From assembly GCF_028993555.1 (NCBI RefSeq), contig NZ_CP118612.1:248001-312000 (forward strand): DNA of 64,000 bases, in the 5' to 3' direction. This stretch comes from Ensifer adhaerens. GTDB taxonomy: Bacteria > Pseudomonadota > Alphaproteobacteria > Rhizobiales > Rhizobiaceae. Shown here one piece after another: positions 1 to 8,659 of this stretch (the stretch's first letter is position 1; each line of letters starts with the position of its first letter). A program made the position numbers and the translations under genes. Under the pieces are notes generated by a model. It saw nothing but the letters and a program-made list of their open reading frames with translations, had not been told where the DNA came from and made no database searches.

Positions 1-150
1 CTCATACACGGTAACGTCCTGGAGCACGGCTCTTGCCTCGCCATGCACCGTGAGCACGACAGGCTCACGATTTTCAGCCAGCGAACGAACGATCTCGGGC
101 GCATGCGCCTTGAGATAGCTGATAGGTTTTACCTGCTGCGAGAGCTTCAT
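1..150 (-). CDS. Phd/YefM-type antitoxin, N-terminal part (runs off left edge)
   Basis: The reverse strand opens with ATG at 150 and reads MKLSQQVKPISYLKAHAPEI and on to the edge, about 50 residues. The opening and the 'NREPVVLTVHGEARAVLQD' stretch are typical of Phd/YefM antitoxins, which bind DNA with the N-terminus and neutralise a cognate toxin with the C-terminus. The toxin, if present, lies outside the window. It resembles the Phd protein at 45367 only at family level. Confidence 0.75.
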   Translation of the reverse strand, partial: MKLSQQVKPISYLKAHAPEIVRSLAENREPVVLTVHGEARAVLQDVTVYE

Positions 151-538
151 ACACCGATCTCCAATTTGACCAGAAGATAGACCTTTAAATGGTCGAAGGC
201 AATCTCTCGGGCTCAGCTCCTAGCGGACGCTTGATCGGCTTGATTTTACCGACACATACTGTTCGGCCTTCGTATCCCATCAAGGCGAGGGATCGTGTGG
301 CCTTCAGGTCTCAGCTGGATCATAGACAAGTGGGTATTTCTTCCCCCCAAAGAGGCCTCACGCGCAGCGAGGCCGGGGTGACTCCAACCACGCTGTGTGC
401 GGTCCCGTGGAACTTTTTGGCGTCAGATCTGATTTTACAGTCACTTCAACGGATGGAGCGAATTAATGGCGAGACCCCAAGTGCAGTGATGCATCGACGA
501 GTGCCACAGCTGCTATTCCGTGGCTGACATGAGCGCTT
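151..538. other. Intergenic region upstream of rlpA
   Basis: No convincing gene is visible in either strand. Open frames here are not supported by a ribosome site or a recognisable product. The only element I can support is the possible EcfG-type promoter at 409-434. Confidence 0.5.
409..434 (+). promoter_or_regulatory. Possible EcfG/RpoE2-type promoter (GGAAC-N19-TT) for rlpA
   Basis: GGAAC at 409-413 is followed after 19 bases by TT at 433-434, upstream of the RlpA start. The spacing is one base longer than in most copies in this window and the base before TT is A, not G, so it is one of the weaker matches. Confidence 0.4.
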
Positions 539-589
539 ATGCCGAGGCTTGCCGCAGTTGCATGGAAGTCCGTCGCTAGCGTTGGACAG

Positions 590-1702
590 ATGGTCATTGA
601 GGTAAATACGCCTGCGAAAGGTGTGCGATGGTTGGCTATTATGGTGATCTGCGCCTGCTGTGCTACCTGTACGACCACGCAAGCGCCCAACACGAACCGC
701 AGCAAAGCATATATCTCCGAAAAGGTATACGGAGTGAAGGCTAACCCGGTCGCCTACCACAAGAATGTCGCCAAGGGCGGTGGCCGCTATGTGGTTGGCA
801 AGCCCTATGTAGTGAAAGGCAAGAGTTATTTTCCGAAGGAGGACCCGAACTACGACATGAAGGGGGTAGCTTCCTGGTACGGCTCCGCTTTTCGGGGGAG
901 GCGGACCGCAAACGGCGAAGATTATGACCCGAAACACCTGTCCGCCGCACATCCGACCCTTCCCTTGCCCAGCTATGTTCGGGTGACCAATCTTGAAAAC
1001 GGTTCTTCGCTCATCCTGCGTGTCAACGATCGCGGACCTTATCGAAAGGGTCGCATCATCGACGTTTCCAGCAAGGCAGCAGACATGCTGGACCTGAAGC
1101 ACCGTGGCACGGCATCCGTTCGGGTGCAGTATGTGGGGCGCGCCCGCTTGGGTGGAGACGACATGCCCTACCTCCTAGCCTCCTACCTCAAGAAGAGGGA
1201 CGGTTTTCCAGCCGTCAATCCTGAGCCTCAAATCACAACCGGCGTGATGGTGGCCTCGGATCGGTCGATTGGCGACCCGTTGCGAAGCGACAGTCAGTCT
1301 TTCTCTCCGACGCGGACGAACTTTGCCGGAACAACGCGGAGCGCCTCTTACCAGACTGGGACGAACTCCGCGGTCACATCGCAGACATCTAACCAACTCG
1401 CGATGTTGCGTGAGACTGGCCACCTTAATTCTGATTGGCTGTCCGAATACACACCGTCGATGTCACGAAGCGCCAAGATTGCACCACAGACTCACGAAAT
1501 ACGCTCCCTGACGGGGTTTGGTGTCAAATATTGCCTGGACGAGGACGGCGATGACGGTTTGCGCGACATGTGTGGGGTTCAAGTTCTCCCTCTCGCGGCC
1601 GGCAGCGGCACCAAGCGTCTTACCGGGATATTCTCCATAAGGCGACGCCGCTCTTGCCAAAGAGACGGTCGCTGGTGGGGCACAACGTTAGGTCTTACCT
1701 AA
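590..1702 (+). CDS. rlpA: RlpA-like septal-ring lytic transglycosylase, probable lipoprotein
   Basis: From the in-frame ATG at 590 (an upstream ATG at 539 is also possible) the protein is about 370 residues. It begins with a hydrophobic, cysteine-rich export segment that could be a lipoprotein signal. Residues of about 90-185 form the double-psi beta-barrel typical of RlpA, with GVASWYG, the TANGE segment, the VNDRGPY catalytic-region motif and GRIIDVS. RlpA cleaves naked glycan strands at the septum or envelope. The remaining 180 residues are Ser/Thr-rich, and no SPOR domain is recognisable. A possible EcfG promoter lies upstream, which would fit envelope remodelling under stress. Confidence 0.85.
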   Translation: MVIEVNTPAKGVRWLAIMVICACCATCTTTQAPNTNRSKAYISEKVYGVKANPVAYHKNVAKGGGRYVVGKPYVVKGKSYFPKEDPNYDMKGVASWYGSAFRGRRTANGEDYDPKHLSAAHPTLPLPSYVRVTNLENGSSLILRVNDRGPYRKGRIIDVSSKAADMLDLKHRGTASVRVQYVGRARLGGDDMPYLLASYLKKRDGFPAVNPEPQITTGVMVASDRSIGDPLRSDSQSFSPTRTNFAGTTRSASYQTGTNSAVTSQTSNQLAMLRETGHLNSDWLSEYTPSMSRSAKIAPQTHEIRSLTGFGVKYCLDEDGDDGLRDMCGVQVLPLAAGSGTKRLTGIFSIRRRRSCQRDGRWWGTTLGLT

Positions 1703-2197
1703 CTCGCAAAGGTTCATCACAGGACGTGCCCGGCAGATTGAGCGTTAAAATTCGAAACGAGGATCAGAAGTTCGATCGGGCCGAGCGATTGACGTTCGCG
1801 CCGAGACACCTATTCACCGGCAGGTAACCTCCGACGTCATCCCTTTGGGTCGAATTCGGATTGTCGCACTCGGCTTGCTAGGCGATCGGGAGACGCAGGA
1901 TGGCATGGGTTTTGGTGAGCGGGCGCGAGCTCAAGCGGTTGTCGAATTTCATTGACGATCGTCATCGCCCGGCGCGATGAGGCCTCGCTATCCGCTAAGC
2001 TGTGAAAAGCCCGCTTCGCAGGCGGCGACTGGATGGGCCAGTTCGGGGGCGCTGTAGTAGGTACATGGAGGCGACTGCGACGTCACGATCCATTCCGGCG
2101 AGAACTCATAGGGATGTCATCGCGCCAAAAAGGCGGCAAAGCCGGGCGACCTCGACTCTCGGGAATTGAAGGGGTTCGGCGGTCAAGCGCGGCTTGT
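1703..2197. other. Gap between rlpA and the iron-permease-like gene
   Basis: No intact gene is visible. On the minus strand around 1935-1990 a short stretch reads RRAMTIVNEIRQPL, which looks like the H-box region of a sensor histidine kinase, but it has no start and no flanking domain. I treat it as at most a tiny remnant. Confidence 0.4.
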
Positions 2198-2608
2198 TTA
2201 CTTCGACTGGCTTTTTCTCGCATTTCTTTCGTCATGCGCACTCTGCAGCATTGCGTTCGAGCGCCGTGCCGCCTTCTCACATCGAGCATGGAGTTCTTCC
2301 AGCTCCTTGTCGGTCAGCCTCTCGATGCCGACGAAATCATTTTCGGCGTCCGTGAACAAAATGATTTCGTCGAGTTTGGCTTGGAGCGCCGCACCGTCGC
2401 GGTTTTGCGTGTTCTGGATCAGAAATACCATGAGAAAGGTGACAATGGTCGTTGCGGTGTTGATCACCAATTGCCACGTTTCGGAGAAACCGAAAATGGG
2501 GCCTGATAGCGCCCATACGAGGACTGCCGCCACGCAAAGAAGGAAGGCAATGGGGCTTCCCGCGGCATGTGCGATTGAGGTGGCGAACCTTGCGAAAAAA
2601 CGATCCAT
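2198..2608 (-). CDS. Low-affinity iron permease family small membrane protein
   Basis: Starting at ATG 2608 the protein is 136 residues and begins MDRFFARFATSIAHAAGSP. It has two hydrophobic segments (about residues 20-40 and 48-68) around FGFSETWQLVINTATTIVTF, a pattern typical of the low-affinity iron permease family (Pfam Iron_permease). The soluble tail carries TDKELEELHARCEKAA. Despite the family name, transport has rarely been shown in bacteria. A longer frame to 2776 overlaps the DUF982 gene, so the shorter start is preferred. It follows that gene by 61 bases and probably shares its stress promoter. Confidence 0.8.
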   Translation of the reverse strand: MDRFFARFATSIAHAAGSPIAFLLCVAAVLVWALSGPIFGFSETWQLVINTATTIVTFLMVFLIQNTQNRDGAALQAKLDEIILFTDAENDFVGIERLTDKELEELHARCEKAARRSNAMLQSAHDERNARKSQSK

Positions 2609-2669
2609 GACGCCACCTATGGTTCGACGACCCACGCGGAAGGGATACGCGTGGCAGATTGCGATCGAC

Positions 2670-2918
2670 CTAAGATTGGATGTCGTCGTCCAAGATAGGG
2701 AATGAAGATTCGATGGCTGCGCCGATGAAGGCTTTCCGCGAAAGCCCGGGCTCTTCGCCGCGCTCCAACGCGGCATGGCAGTGATTTCTTGCGCGTTCGA
2801 AGAACCAACCGCCCTGTGGCATTTCGCTCAGATACTGCAGCGCATCCTCTGGTCCGTTGATGGTGCGCTCGCCTCTCGCACCAACCCTAATCGGGTGATC
2901 CCAAATAGCAGGTTGCAT
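2670..2918 (-). CDS. DUF982 domain protein
   Basis: The 82-residue protein reads WDHPIRVGARGERTINGPED near its start and has the Trp-Phe-rich centre and Ala-rich end seen in DUF982 proteins, which are small proteins almost confined to Rhizobiales, with unknown function. It is the first gene of a likely two-gene unit with the iron-permease-like gene. An EcfG-type promoter match (2944-2968) sits 26 bases before the start codon. Confidence 0.8.
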   Translation of the reverse strand: MQPAIWDHPIRVGARGERTINGPEDALQYLSEMPQGGWFFERARNHCHAALERGEEPGLSRKAFIGAAIESSFPILDDDIQS

Positions 2919-2943
2919 TTGCTTTGCCTCGCTTCTCGCGAAG

Positions 2944-2968
2944 AACGCCTGGCCCTGAGGTTTGTTCC
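2944..2968 (-). promoter_or_regulatory. EcfG/RpoE2-type promoter for the DUF982 gene
   Basis: On the minus strand GGAAC (2968-2964) is followed after exactly 18 bases by TT (2945-2944), preceded by G. This matches the published Sinorhizobium RpoE2 pattern and points at the start codon at 2918. Confidence 0.7.
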
Positions 2969-3035
2969 TTCACCCATCAGGAAGATAGCGGCCCGTATCC
3001 TTCGTGGGCAGGCGAGGCAGCGGGACCGAGGCAAC

Positions 3036-4985
3036 TTACGTGTCGTTGCCTCGCGCTTTGCGCCAGTCTGCTATTGGCTTCTTGTCAGCGACGCCCGTTT
3101 CGATCACGAGAACGCTGTCGAAGACGTCGGCCCCGCCTTCAGATTGTATCGACGAAATATCATGCATGATCGCAACCACCGTGGCCTGTGGGCAATGTTC
3201 TTTGATTGACTTATGGAACGCTTGAACCGCCTGGCCATCAAGTGCGCTTGTCGCCTCGTCGAGAAAGATCAAACCCGGCTTCAGCAACAGGATTTTTGCA
3301 AGGACGAGTTTCTGCTTTTCACCCCCGGACAGAAGTTTGTCCCAATGTTGCCCCTCGCGACCTTCGCTCGAAAGCTCGCCAGCAAACTCTTCGAGCCCGG
3401 CCTCTTCCAACGCGCTCACGACGGCTGCGTCGCCATGCACCGCGGCCTCATCCGGTAGACAGACGAGGTCCTTCAGGCAAACTCCTTGGAGCTTGACGTC
3501 TTGAGCGGCGAAAAGAGTTCTTACAGTGTCGGGGGTTGCGATCAGGCCGCGGCCGTGCGCCCAAAGGCCGTTTATCGCCTTGAGAAGTGAGGTCTTCCCA
3601 CTGCCCGATTCACCGATCATCAACGTCCATTCGCCGGGAGCGAAATCCAGCTTCTCGACGCTCAGAAACGGTTTGTCGTCGCCGGTATGCAAGAGCTCGA
3701 CGGATTGGATGCTCAACCCTCGTGCGCCGTCCTGCGTTGCGTACTCAAACGCCGAAGGTCCGCTTCGGGCATAATAATCTTGCGGCCGTTGCACCGTTTC
3801 TATCGCTTGCGCAAGTTCTGTTATGCGGCGTGCGTCCGCCCTTAACGTTGCAATGTCGGGCATCGCATGAATGAACCAAGAGCATTCATTGATGAGGGCC
3901 GTCGCAAGCTCGGCGCCGGTGACATATTCCTGGAGGCTGATGGTCTTGTCGACGTAAGGCAAAAGACCGGGTGCATAGGCGACGATGCGTGAGCCGATGA
4001 AATTGTGCACGAGTTCAAAGCCCATGTAGCCCGCAGTTACCCGGTTGAGGCTCGCCCAGGTTTGGTCGATATCTCGATACCGTCGCCCGTGGAGTGTCTT
4101 TTGCGCCGGTTCGCCCCTGATGACCGCAACGTGAAAACTGCGGTGCAACAATTGGTTCAACTCGCTGCGATAGCTGCCTTCGGCCGATTGGATGCGGAGC
4201 GAGAGGCCTTGCAGGATTCCGCCGAGCCTGGCTGCGATAAATGTATTGAGCGGTACATAGATCGCGATCGCGAGTAGCGTCAGGCAGGCGCTTCCGTAGC
4301 TGCCGAGGAAATCAAGTCCTCTGACGGAGCTCGAAGTTTCGATCAGCTTGCCCCCGACGAACCCGAGCGACAGCACAACTCCGGCAATTCCCACGCCAAG
4401 CCCGATCGCACCGCCCGTCATGCCCTTTATTGCCTCCTGCACCCTCTGATCGATGTTGTCGGGCGATGAAGACTCTGTCTCGCTCGAGGCACCAAACCCG
4501 TTCTGCTGCAGGTGGAAGTGCGTGTGATTGGAATCCAGGAGCGCTTGGTTGAAACGTTCGTCCAACCACTGGCGCCATTTTCGGTGGAGGGTGGTCGAAA
4601 AAAAATGTCGTACCGCAGTGAACCCCGCGTCCCTCGTAATCGCAATTGCGGCAAGTGTTGCTGCCGTGCTCAGGAGTGACGAGGGGGAGGTGGGAACAGT
4701 GGGATGATGAAAATTGGCGATCCGATTGACCAGTTCGCCAGAGGTCAACGCAAACCAGACACTTGCTTGAGCTGACAATCCTGTGAGCAGCAGGATGAGA
4801 AATGTCAGGCTCCAGGCCTCGCGCCAACGCTCGGAAAGCCAGTAGGCCAGCAACAGGCCCCAGAAACTGCGCATGGAGGAAACAGGGCTGCGTGGTCGCC
4901 GCCGTTTCCCTCCGGAGGGCCATTTGACCAGTGCTGTTGCCCGTTGTGCGTTGCTGCGCACGACATCGCTCAAACTCATCTTCAT
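3036..4985 (-). CDS. ABC transporter with fused membrane and ATPase domains, SbmA/BacA-YddA type
   Basis: The 649-residue protein has an N-terminal membrane domain of the ABC_membrane_2 type, with several hydrophobic segments over about residues 40-340, and a C-terminal nucleotide-binding domain. Walker A is GESGSGKTS near residue 460, the signature LSGGEKQKL near 550 and Walker B LIFLDEATSALD near 573. Proteins of this family (YddA, Rv1819c, BclA) move peptides or cobalamin-like compounds, and rhizobial BclA protects against plant NCR peptides. Its ATG overlaps the stop of the upstream degenerate reading frame by 4 bases. The substrate cannot be read from sequence. Confidence 0.85.
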   Translation of the reverse strand: MKMSLSDVVRSNAQRATALVKWPSGGKRRRPRSPVSSMRSFWGLLLAYWLSERWREAWSLTFLILLLTGLSAQASVWFALTSGELVNRIANFHHPTVPTSPSSLLSTAATLAAIAITRDAGFTAVRHFFSTTLHRKWRQWLDERFNQALLDSNHTHFHLQQNGFGASSETESSSPDNIDQRVQEAIKGMTGGAIGLGVGIAGVVLSLGFVGGKLIETSSSVRGLDFLGSYGSACLTLLAIAIYVPLNTFIAARLGGILQGLSLRIQSAEGSYRSELNQLLHRSFHVAVIRGEPAQKTLHGRRYRDIDQTWASLNRVTAGYMGFELVHNFIGSRIVAYAPGLLPYVDKTISLQEYVTGAELATALINECSWFIHAMPDIATLRADARRITELAQAIETVQRPQDYYARSGPSAFEYATQDGARGLSIQSVELLHTGDDKPFLSVEKLDFAPGEWTLMIGESGSGKTSLLKAINGLWAHGRGLIATPDTVRTLFAAQDVKLQGVCLKDLVCLPDEAAVHGDAAVVSALEEAGLEEFAGELSSEGREGQHWDKLLSGGEKQKLVLAKILLLKPGLIFLDEATSALDGQAVQAFHKSIKEHCPQATVVAIMHDISSIQSEGGADVFDSVLVIETGVADKKPIADWRKARGNDT

Positions 4986-5401
4986 GACTTGGGGCGGGGA
5001 TCAGGCTTGTCAAACTCGAATCTTGTCGCCAGCAACGGACGGCGCGCAGGTACTCCGATGGAATGCAGCGCACGTTTGATGGCGATGGAGTCGAGCGGGT
5101 GCAGGAGCCTGACCACGTCGAGCACTGTTTGATCTTGGCTCGTTGCATAAGAATGTGCATATCGAAGCCGTCGAAGCCCTAGTCGAACTCTCTTGAAGTT
5201 ACGCTGTAGCCGGCGCATGGGATATCCGGCGCCAGCGGCCTCCAGCGGTCTGCAAGGCGCGGCGTGAATGTTGCGAAACTCGTAGGAGGAGTACCGATAT
5301 CCGCGCTGGAGCGGAGTCAGTGGGGCGCTCGCTCGCCCCCCTTCACAAAAGAAAGTGTCGATGCCGGCGCCCGAGACACGATGATGTCGAACATTGTCCA
5401 T
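4982..5401 (-). pseudogene. Degenerate alpha/beta-hydrolase (epoxide hydrolase-like) remnant
   Basis: The frame opens MDNVRHHRVSGAGIDTFFCE and continues with a damaged LLHGFP-like segment and SSYEFRN, which matches the N-terminus of epoxide-hydrolase-type alpha/beta hydrolases. After FRNIHAA the expected 'LADRWRPLAPDIP' appears in another frame, so a one-base shift has occurred. No nucleophile elbow or later catalytic residues remain. The last 60 residues of the open frame are not recognisable as hydrolase. The stop overlaps the ABC transporter start, so the frame may still help translate that gene. Confidence 0.6.
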
Positions 5402-5534
5402 CGAAAATCTTCTTCCTTCGATTATGAGGTGTGGTAAGCGAACCGATGCAGCGCAGTCTTAGTTGCCCAAACCTAGCACCGCCTGGCTCCTGTGCGCATT
5501 GGAGCAGCGCCTTCCAGATCGGGCAGAGGCAGGC

Positions 5535-6509
5535 CTAGTCGACGAAGTCGACGGTGACTCCAGGTTTGACCATTGCCGCTAGTTCTTCCGCGTCCCAGTT
5601 CGTCAGCCGGATGCATCCGTGCGATCCGGATTTATCTATCAATGAGGGCTCCGGCGTGCCGTGAATGCCGTAGGTTGGTTGCGAGAGGTCAATCCAGACG
5701 CTGCCGACCGGGCTGTTGGGACCGCCAGGCAATGTCATGATTTTCTTGTTTGTGCCCTGCCGGAAGTTAACTTTGGGATTGTAGGTATAGGGCGGCATCC
5801 GAACCACGCCTTTGATCTTCTGCGTGCCGGACGGGGAAGGGTTTTCCTCGCTCCCGATGGTGGCGGGATAGGCCGCAATAAGCGTTCCGTCGTCGGCGAA
5901 GGCCAGCAATTGTCTCGTTCGCTTATGCGCCTCAATGCGCTTCACGGAACCTTGCCTCGGACTATCGGGTATCGCGACCCAGATCGTTTCTCCGGCAACA
6001 AACTTGGCAGCTGGATTGAGCTCCGTTAGAAGGTGTTCATCCATGTGAAAGCGCTCGGCGAGCTTCTCGACGATGCCTGTATAACCCAGCCGCTCCATCT
6101 TGGCCTGTTCCGAATAATCCTTCGGGATGGCTGGGACCAAGCCTTCTGCGTCGCCCTGCGAAATGGCATAGGGCTCAACCGCCGGTCGTTGGTCCGAAAG
6201 TCGGTCGATCACATCCGGATCCAGTCTCCCGTCTAAGGGCAGATGCTGCATTGCCTCGAACGCCGCAATCGCTTTGGCTACGTTCTGGCCGTCGTATCCG
6301 TCTATGACCCCGGGAGACGTGCCCGCTCGATCGAGAAGTATCTGGAGCCGCGTAACAGCGGGGTCGGGTGCTTGTGCTGGCGTGTTCGATTGATTTGATG
6401 GAAGGGCGACAATCATAGCATTGTTGATATCGTCCGGCTTAAGCGGCTGGCCTAGGGCAATTCCTTGGAAGGCTATAAGCAGCAAGGCCGCAAGAGCGAT
6501 GTTGTTCAT
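5535..6509 (-). CDS. L,D-transpeptidase with peptidoglycan-binding domain, exported
   Basis: From ATG 6509, preceded by GAGGA, the protein is 324 residues. The first 20 residues form a signal peptide ending near IALGQP. A peptidoglycan-binding-like domain follows (TRLQILLDRAGTSPGVIDGY to about residue 100), and the YkuD catalytic domain ends with HGTPEP, then SHGCIRLTN holding the catalytic Cys near residue 296. These periplasmic enzymes make 3-3 crosslinks or attach proteins to peptidoglycan. An in-frame ATG at 6521 is an alternative start. The EcfG-type promoter at 6599-6623 suggests stress induction. Confidence 0.88.
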   Translation of the reverse strand: MNNIALAALLLIAFQGIALGQPLKPDDINNAMIVALPSNQSNTPAQAPDPAVTRLQILLDRAGTSPGVIDGYDGQNVAKAIAAFEAMQHLPLDGRLDPDVIDRLSDQRPAVEPYAISQGDAEGLVPAIPKDYSEQAKMERLGYTGIVEKLAERFHMDEHLLTELNPAAKFVAGETIWVAIPDSPRQGSVKRIEAHKRTRQLLAFADDGTLIAAYPATIGSEENPSPSGTQKIKGVVRMPPYTYNPKVNFRQGTNKKIMTLPGGPNSPVGSVWIDLSQPTYGIHGTPEPSLIDKSGSHGCIRLTNWDAEELAAMVKPGVTVDFVD

Positions 6510-6598
6510 TCGCGTCCTCATTTCGAGCCTTTGGACTCTCCCGAACCGGAGCGACCTTAGCGCCCCGCAAACGTCGCACGGTGGCATTTTGGATACTA

Positions 6599-6623
6599 AA
6601 CCCGAGCACCAACAATTGGTTCC
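6599..6623 (-). promoter_or_regulatory. EcfG/RpoE2-type promoter for the L,D-transpeptidase
   Basis: GGAAC (6623-6619, minus strand), 18-base spacer, then TT at 6600-6599 preceded by G. It lies about 90 bases before the start of the L,D-transpeptidase gene. Confidence 0.65.
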
Positions 6624-6706
6624 CGGGTCGAGGAAATGCGAATCGGAAGAAGGGAGAGCTCAGCCTGTTCGGCGGCTACAGCGACGCATGCGTGAGGAGA
6701 AAACTC

Positions 6707-6937
6707 ATGGCCAAGGCTGAAACGACACGAGATCATGACAATGTTCGATATTGGGCAGAGGCACGCAAGCGGCGGCCAACCCGTTTGAAATGCGCCGATG
6801 AAGATGAGATTTTACGGATTGATTTCAGCGAGCGGGATGTCCAACTGGGGCTGATCTCATGGGAGGAGTCTTTCCGGTTACTCGACAATAATCGACTATT
6901 CTTTCTGCACCTGGACAAAGTCGGCGATGGCGCCTGA
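6707..6937 (+). CDS. Hypothetical small protein (76 aa)
   Basis: ATG 6707 is preceded by GAGGAGA at good distance. The product, MAKAETTRDHDNVRYWAEAR and onward, is charged and soluble with a C-terminal DVQLGLISWEESFRLLDNN stretch. I do not recognise a named family. The ISWEESF part resembles small rhizobial proteins of unknown function. It is divergent from the L,D-transpeptidase. Confidence 0.6.
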   Translation: MAKAETTRDHDNVRYWAEARKRRPTRLKCADEDEILRIDFSERDVQLGLISWEESFRLLDNNRLFFLHLDKVGDGA

Positions 6938-7106
6938 GACGGTTTTACAAGTTTGGCGATCGCGCCTAGATCAAACAGGAGTCGGGCTTGGAACGTGCCT
7001 GGCTGAACAGGCTTCTGCCTACCCGCTTGGAGTTGAAATGGGTTTCGCTGTCGCAGGTTGTAAGGACGAGACTGACGTTTTGAGTGCGATCGCGCCAGTA
7101 GCACCC

Positions 7107-7131
7107 AAAAAATCGGCCCCGAGCGGGGCCG
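7107..7131 (-). terminator. Rho-independent terminator after the YflT-like gene
   Basis: A 7-bp perfect stem, CGGCCCC/GGGGCCG, with a 4-base loop (7114-7131) is followed on the minus strand by six T residues. It lies 54 bases past the stop of the gene at 7185-7778. Confidence 0.75.
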
Positions 7132-7184
7132 AAATCGAGTTCCCGGGCCGCATGACAAACGCCTCTGCGGCCCTCCTGTTTGCG

Positions 7185-7778
7185 TCAAAGCCGATAGCGA
7201 AGACGGTCTTTCTCGATCTCCTCGGCAGTGTAGGGATCGAGCCTTTCGTCGAAGCCCCTCCAGCCCTGCTCGAGGTATGCCGCGCGGCGTTGTTCGGGAT
7301 CTACCCAGCTGCCCCGGCGTAGGATGACCTGGGCGTCCGCGTAGAGGCTCTCGTCAACCCGGGCGCTAACAACAGCTCCGCCGCGGCGCACGCCCTCGGC
7401 ATAGACATGGGCATGGGCCTCGGGGACGCCAGATTCGGTCATCGCGCCGATCAGTCCCCCCGCGGCGCCACCGGCAACGGCGCCGGCGGCTGCACCTGCT
7501 GCCGTTGCGGCTAACCAGCCTGCCGCCACCACAGGTCCGACGCCGGGAATGGCCATGACCCCAAGCCCGGTCAAAAGCCCTCCGATGCCGCCAACTGCAG
7601 CACCTAGACCTGCGCCTGTGCCTGCGCCTTCGGCAGCGTCGCTGTCTTTGGAGTACCGGTCACCGACATTGTTGGAGACGATACTGATATCGTCAGACGG
7701 CACGCCGCGATCTTCCAGCGCGCTTACCGCCGCGCGGGCATCGGAGTAATCGTCAAAGAGTCCACTAACGGTTTTCAT
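7185..7778 (-). CDS. General stress protein 17M/YflT-like protein with Gly-rich membrane hairpin
   Basis: The 197-residue protein starts MKTVSGLFDDYSDARAAVSA, the N-terminal fold of the YflT/general stress protein 17M family. A long Gly/Ala-rich segment (about residues 50-115) resembles a glycine-zipper membrane-inserting region. The tail repeats the fold (AHVYAEGVRRGGAVVSARV) and ends in an acidic/basic stretch. Such proteins are stress-induced and of unknown mechanism. It lies 22 bases after the PepSY gene, so the two probably form one operon ending at the terminator at 7107-7131. Confidence 0.8.
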   Translation of the reverse strand: MKTVSGLFDDYSDARAAVSALEDRGVPSDDISIVSNNVGDRYSKDSDAAEGAGTGAGLGAAVGGIGGLLTGLGVMAIPGVGPVVAAGWLAATAAGAAAGAVAGGAAGGLIGAMTESGVPEAHAHVYAEGVRRGGAVVSARVDESLYADAQVILRRGSWVDPEQRRAAYLEQGWRGFDERLDPYTAEEIEKDRLRYRL

Positions 7779-7800
7779 GGGGGTTCCTCGCTGTTTTGGA

Positions 7801-8121
7801 TTAGTTGGCGACCACGTTTCCCTGGTAGTCGAGTGCGACCTGGACGGACTTTCCGTCCTTCATGGCGCTGCCGCGCCAGACGCCTTCGCTATCGAGCTTA
7901 AGACCGGCAACGTCGGTGTAACCGGCTTCAACGATGCGTTTCTTAGCCTGGTCTTCGGTGAAACTGTTTGCCCCGGCAACCGGAGCGGTGGGATTGGTGG
8001 AGTCCGGCGTCGCCACGGCCGGCGTGTCACCGTTCGTAGTCGCCGGAGGCGTGGAAGTCTGCGCGAGCGCGCCAAAGGTCGATACGCCGAGGAATACCGC
8101 GGCGAGCAGCAGTTTTTTCAT
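7801..8121 (-). CDS. Secreted PepSY-like small protein
   Basis: From ATG 8121 the product is 106 residues: a signal peptide MKKLLLAAVFLGVSTFGALA, a Thr/Pro-rich linker and a C-terminal PepSY-like domain (DQAKKRIVEAGYTDVAGLKL then WRGSAMKDGKSVQVALD). It is probably periplasmic. The longer upstream open frame is not needed. The gene is first in an operon with the YflT-like gene and has an EcfG-type promoter match at 8169-8193. Confidence 0.8.
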   Translation of the reverse strand: MKKLLLAAVFLGVSTFGALAQTSTPPATTNGDTPAVATPDSTNPTAPVAGANSFTEDQAKKRIVEAGYTDVAGLKLDSEGVWRGSAMKDGKSVQVALDYQGNVVAN

Positions 8122-8168
8122 GATGTCTACATCCTTGTTCTCAAGCCCGTGGAAGGCACTACCGGTCA

Positions 8169-8193
8169 AACTTTGCTCGAGTTTTTTGGTTCC
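8169..8193 (-). promoter_or_regulatory. EcfG/RpoE2-type promoter for the PepSY-YflT operon
   Basis: GGAAC (8193-8189), 18 bases, TT (8170-8169) preceded by G, on the minus strand. It lies about 48 bases before the PepSY start codon. Confidence 0.65.
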
Positions 8194-8326
8194 TGAGTTT
8201 TTGCCGCTCACGCAGATCTCGACTTCTCGAAAATACGTGTCGGTCTCCTCGAATCTTGCTCGGGGTAGGGACGCTCCGATTGGCGTTGCGACGGGGGGAC
8301 AACAGACGCCTCGAAGCAGCGCTGGC

Positions 8327-8581
8327 CTACATGGCATCCATGCCCTTGATCGCATTCTCGAGATGCGATTTGCACTTTTCCATGTCATTGGCAGTTATGG
8401 CATCTTTTGCCATGCCCAATTCCTTGGTGGATTCGATCTTCTTCGCGCCGTCGGAGATTTGTCCGATCTGTTGTTCGGCCTTCGCAATCGAGGCTTCGTC
8501 ACAGACGACATTCGTTTGTGCAATGGCAGGGGCGGCGAACACCGCCAGGACGGCGAGGGTAGCTGCTGATTTCAAGATCAT
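8327..8581 (-). CDS. Small secreted hypothetical protein (84 aa)
   Basis: ATG 8581 follows GAAAGGAGA. The product has a signal peptide (MILKSAATLAVLAVFAAPAIA) and a helical mature part with one early Cys and one late Cys (NVVCDEAS, MEKCKSHLE). No named family is recognised. A frameshifted relative lies at 10442-10671, sharing the signal peptide and the KELxMAKxAxxxN pattern. A strong EcfG-type promoter precedes it. Confidence 0.75.
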   Translation of the reverse strand: MILKSAATLAVLAVFAAPAIAQTNVVCDEASIAKAEQQIGQISDGAKKIESTKELGMAKDAITANDMEKCKSHLENAIKGMDAM

Positions 8582-8631
8582 GGTTGTTCTCCTTTCGCCG
8601 GCAAGACACCGGCTCGCTTTTAAGATGACCG

Positions 8632-8656
8632 AACGGCACAACGACGGATCTGTTCC
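8632..8656 (-). promoter_or_regulatory. EcfG/RpoE2-type promoter for the small secreted protein
   Basis: GGAAC (8656-8652), 16 bases, CGTT (8635-8632) on the minus strand. This fits both the GGAAC-N16-CGTT and the GGAAC-N18-TT descriptions of general-stress promoters. Confidence 0.75.
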
Positions 8657-8659
8657 CTC

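Noticed and set aside
446..1102. 218-aa open frame on the minus strand opposite rlpA
   Set aside because: It is the antisense shadow of the RlpA double-psi barrel region; no start signal or family match.
5000..5200. Second half of the frame at 4982-5401 resembling a dihydrodipicolinate-synthase tail (IKRALHSIGVPARRPLL)
   Set aside because: The match is a short C-terminal-like string with no other domain of that family; not strong enough to claim a fusion.
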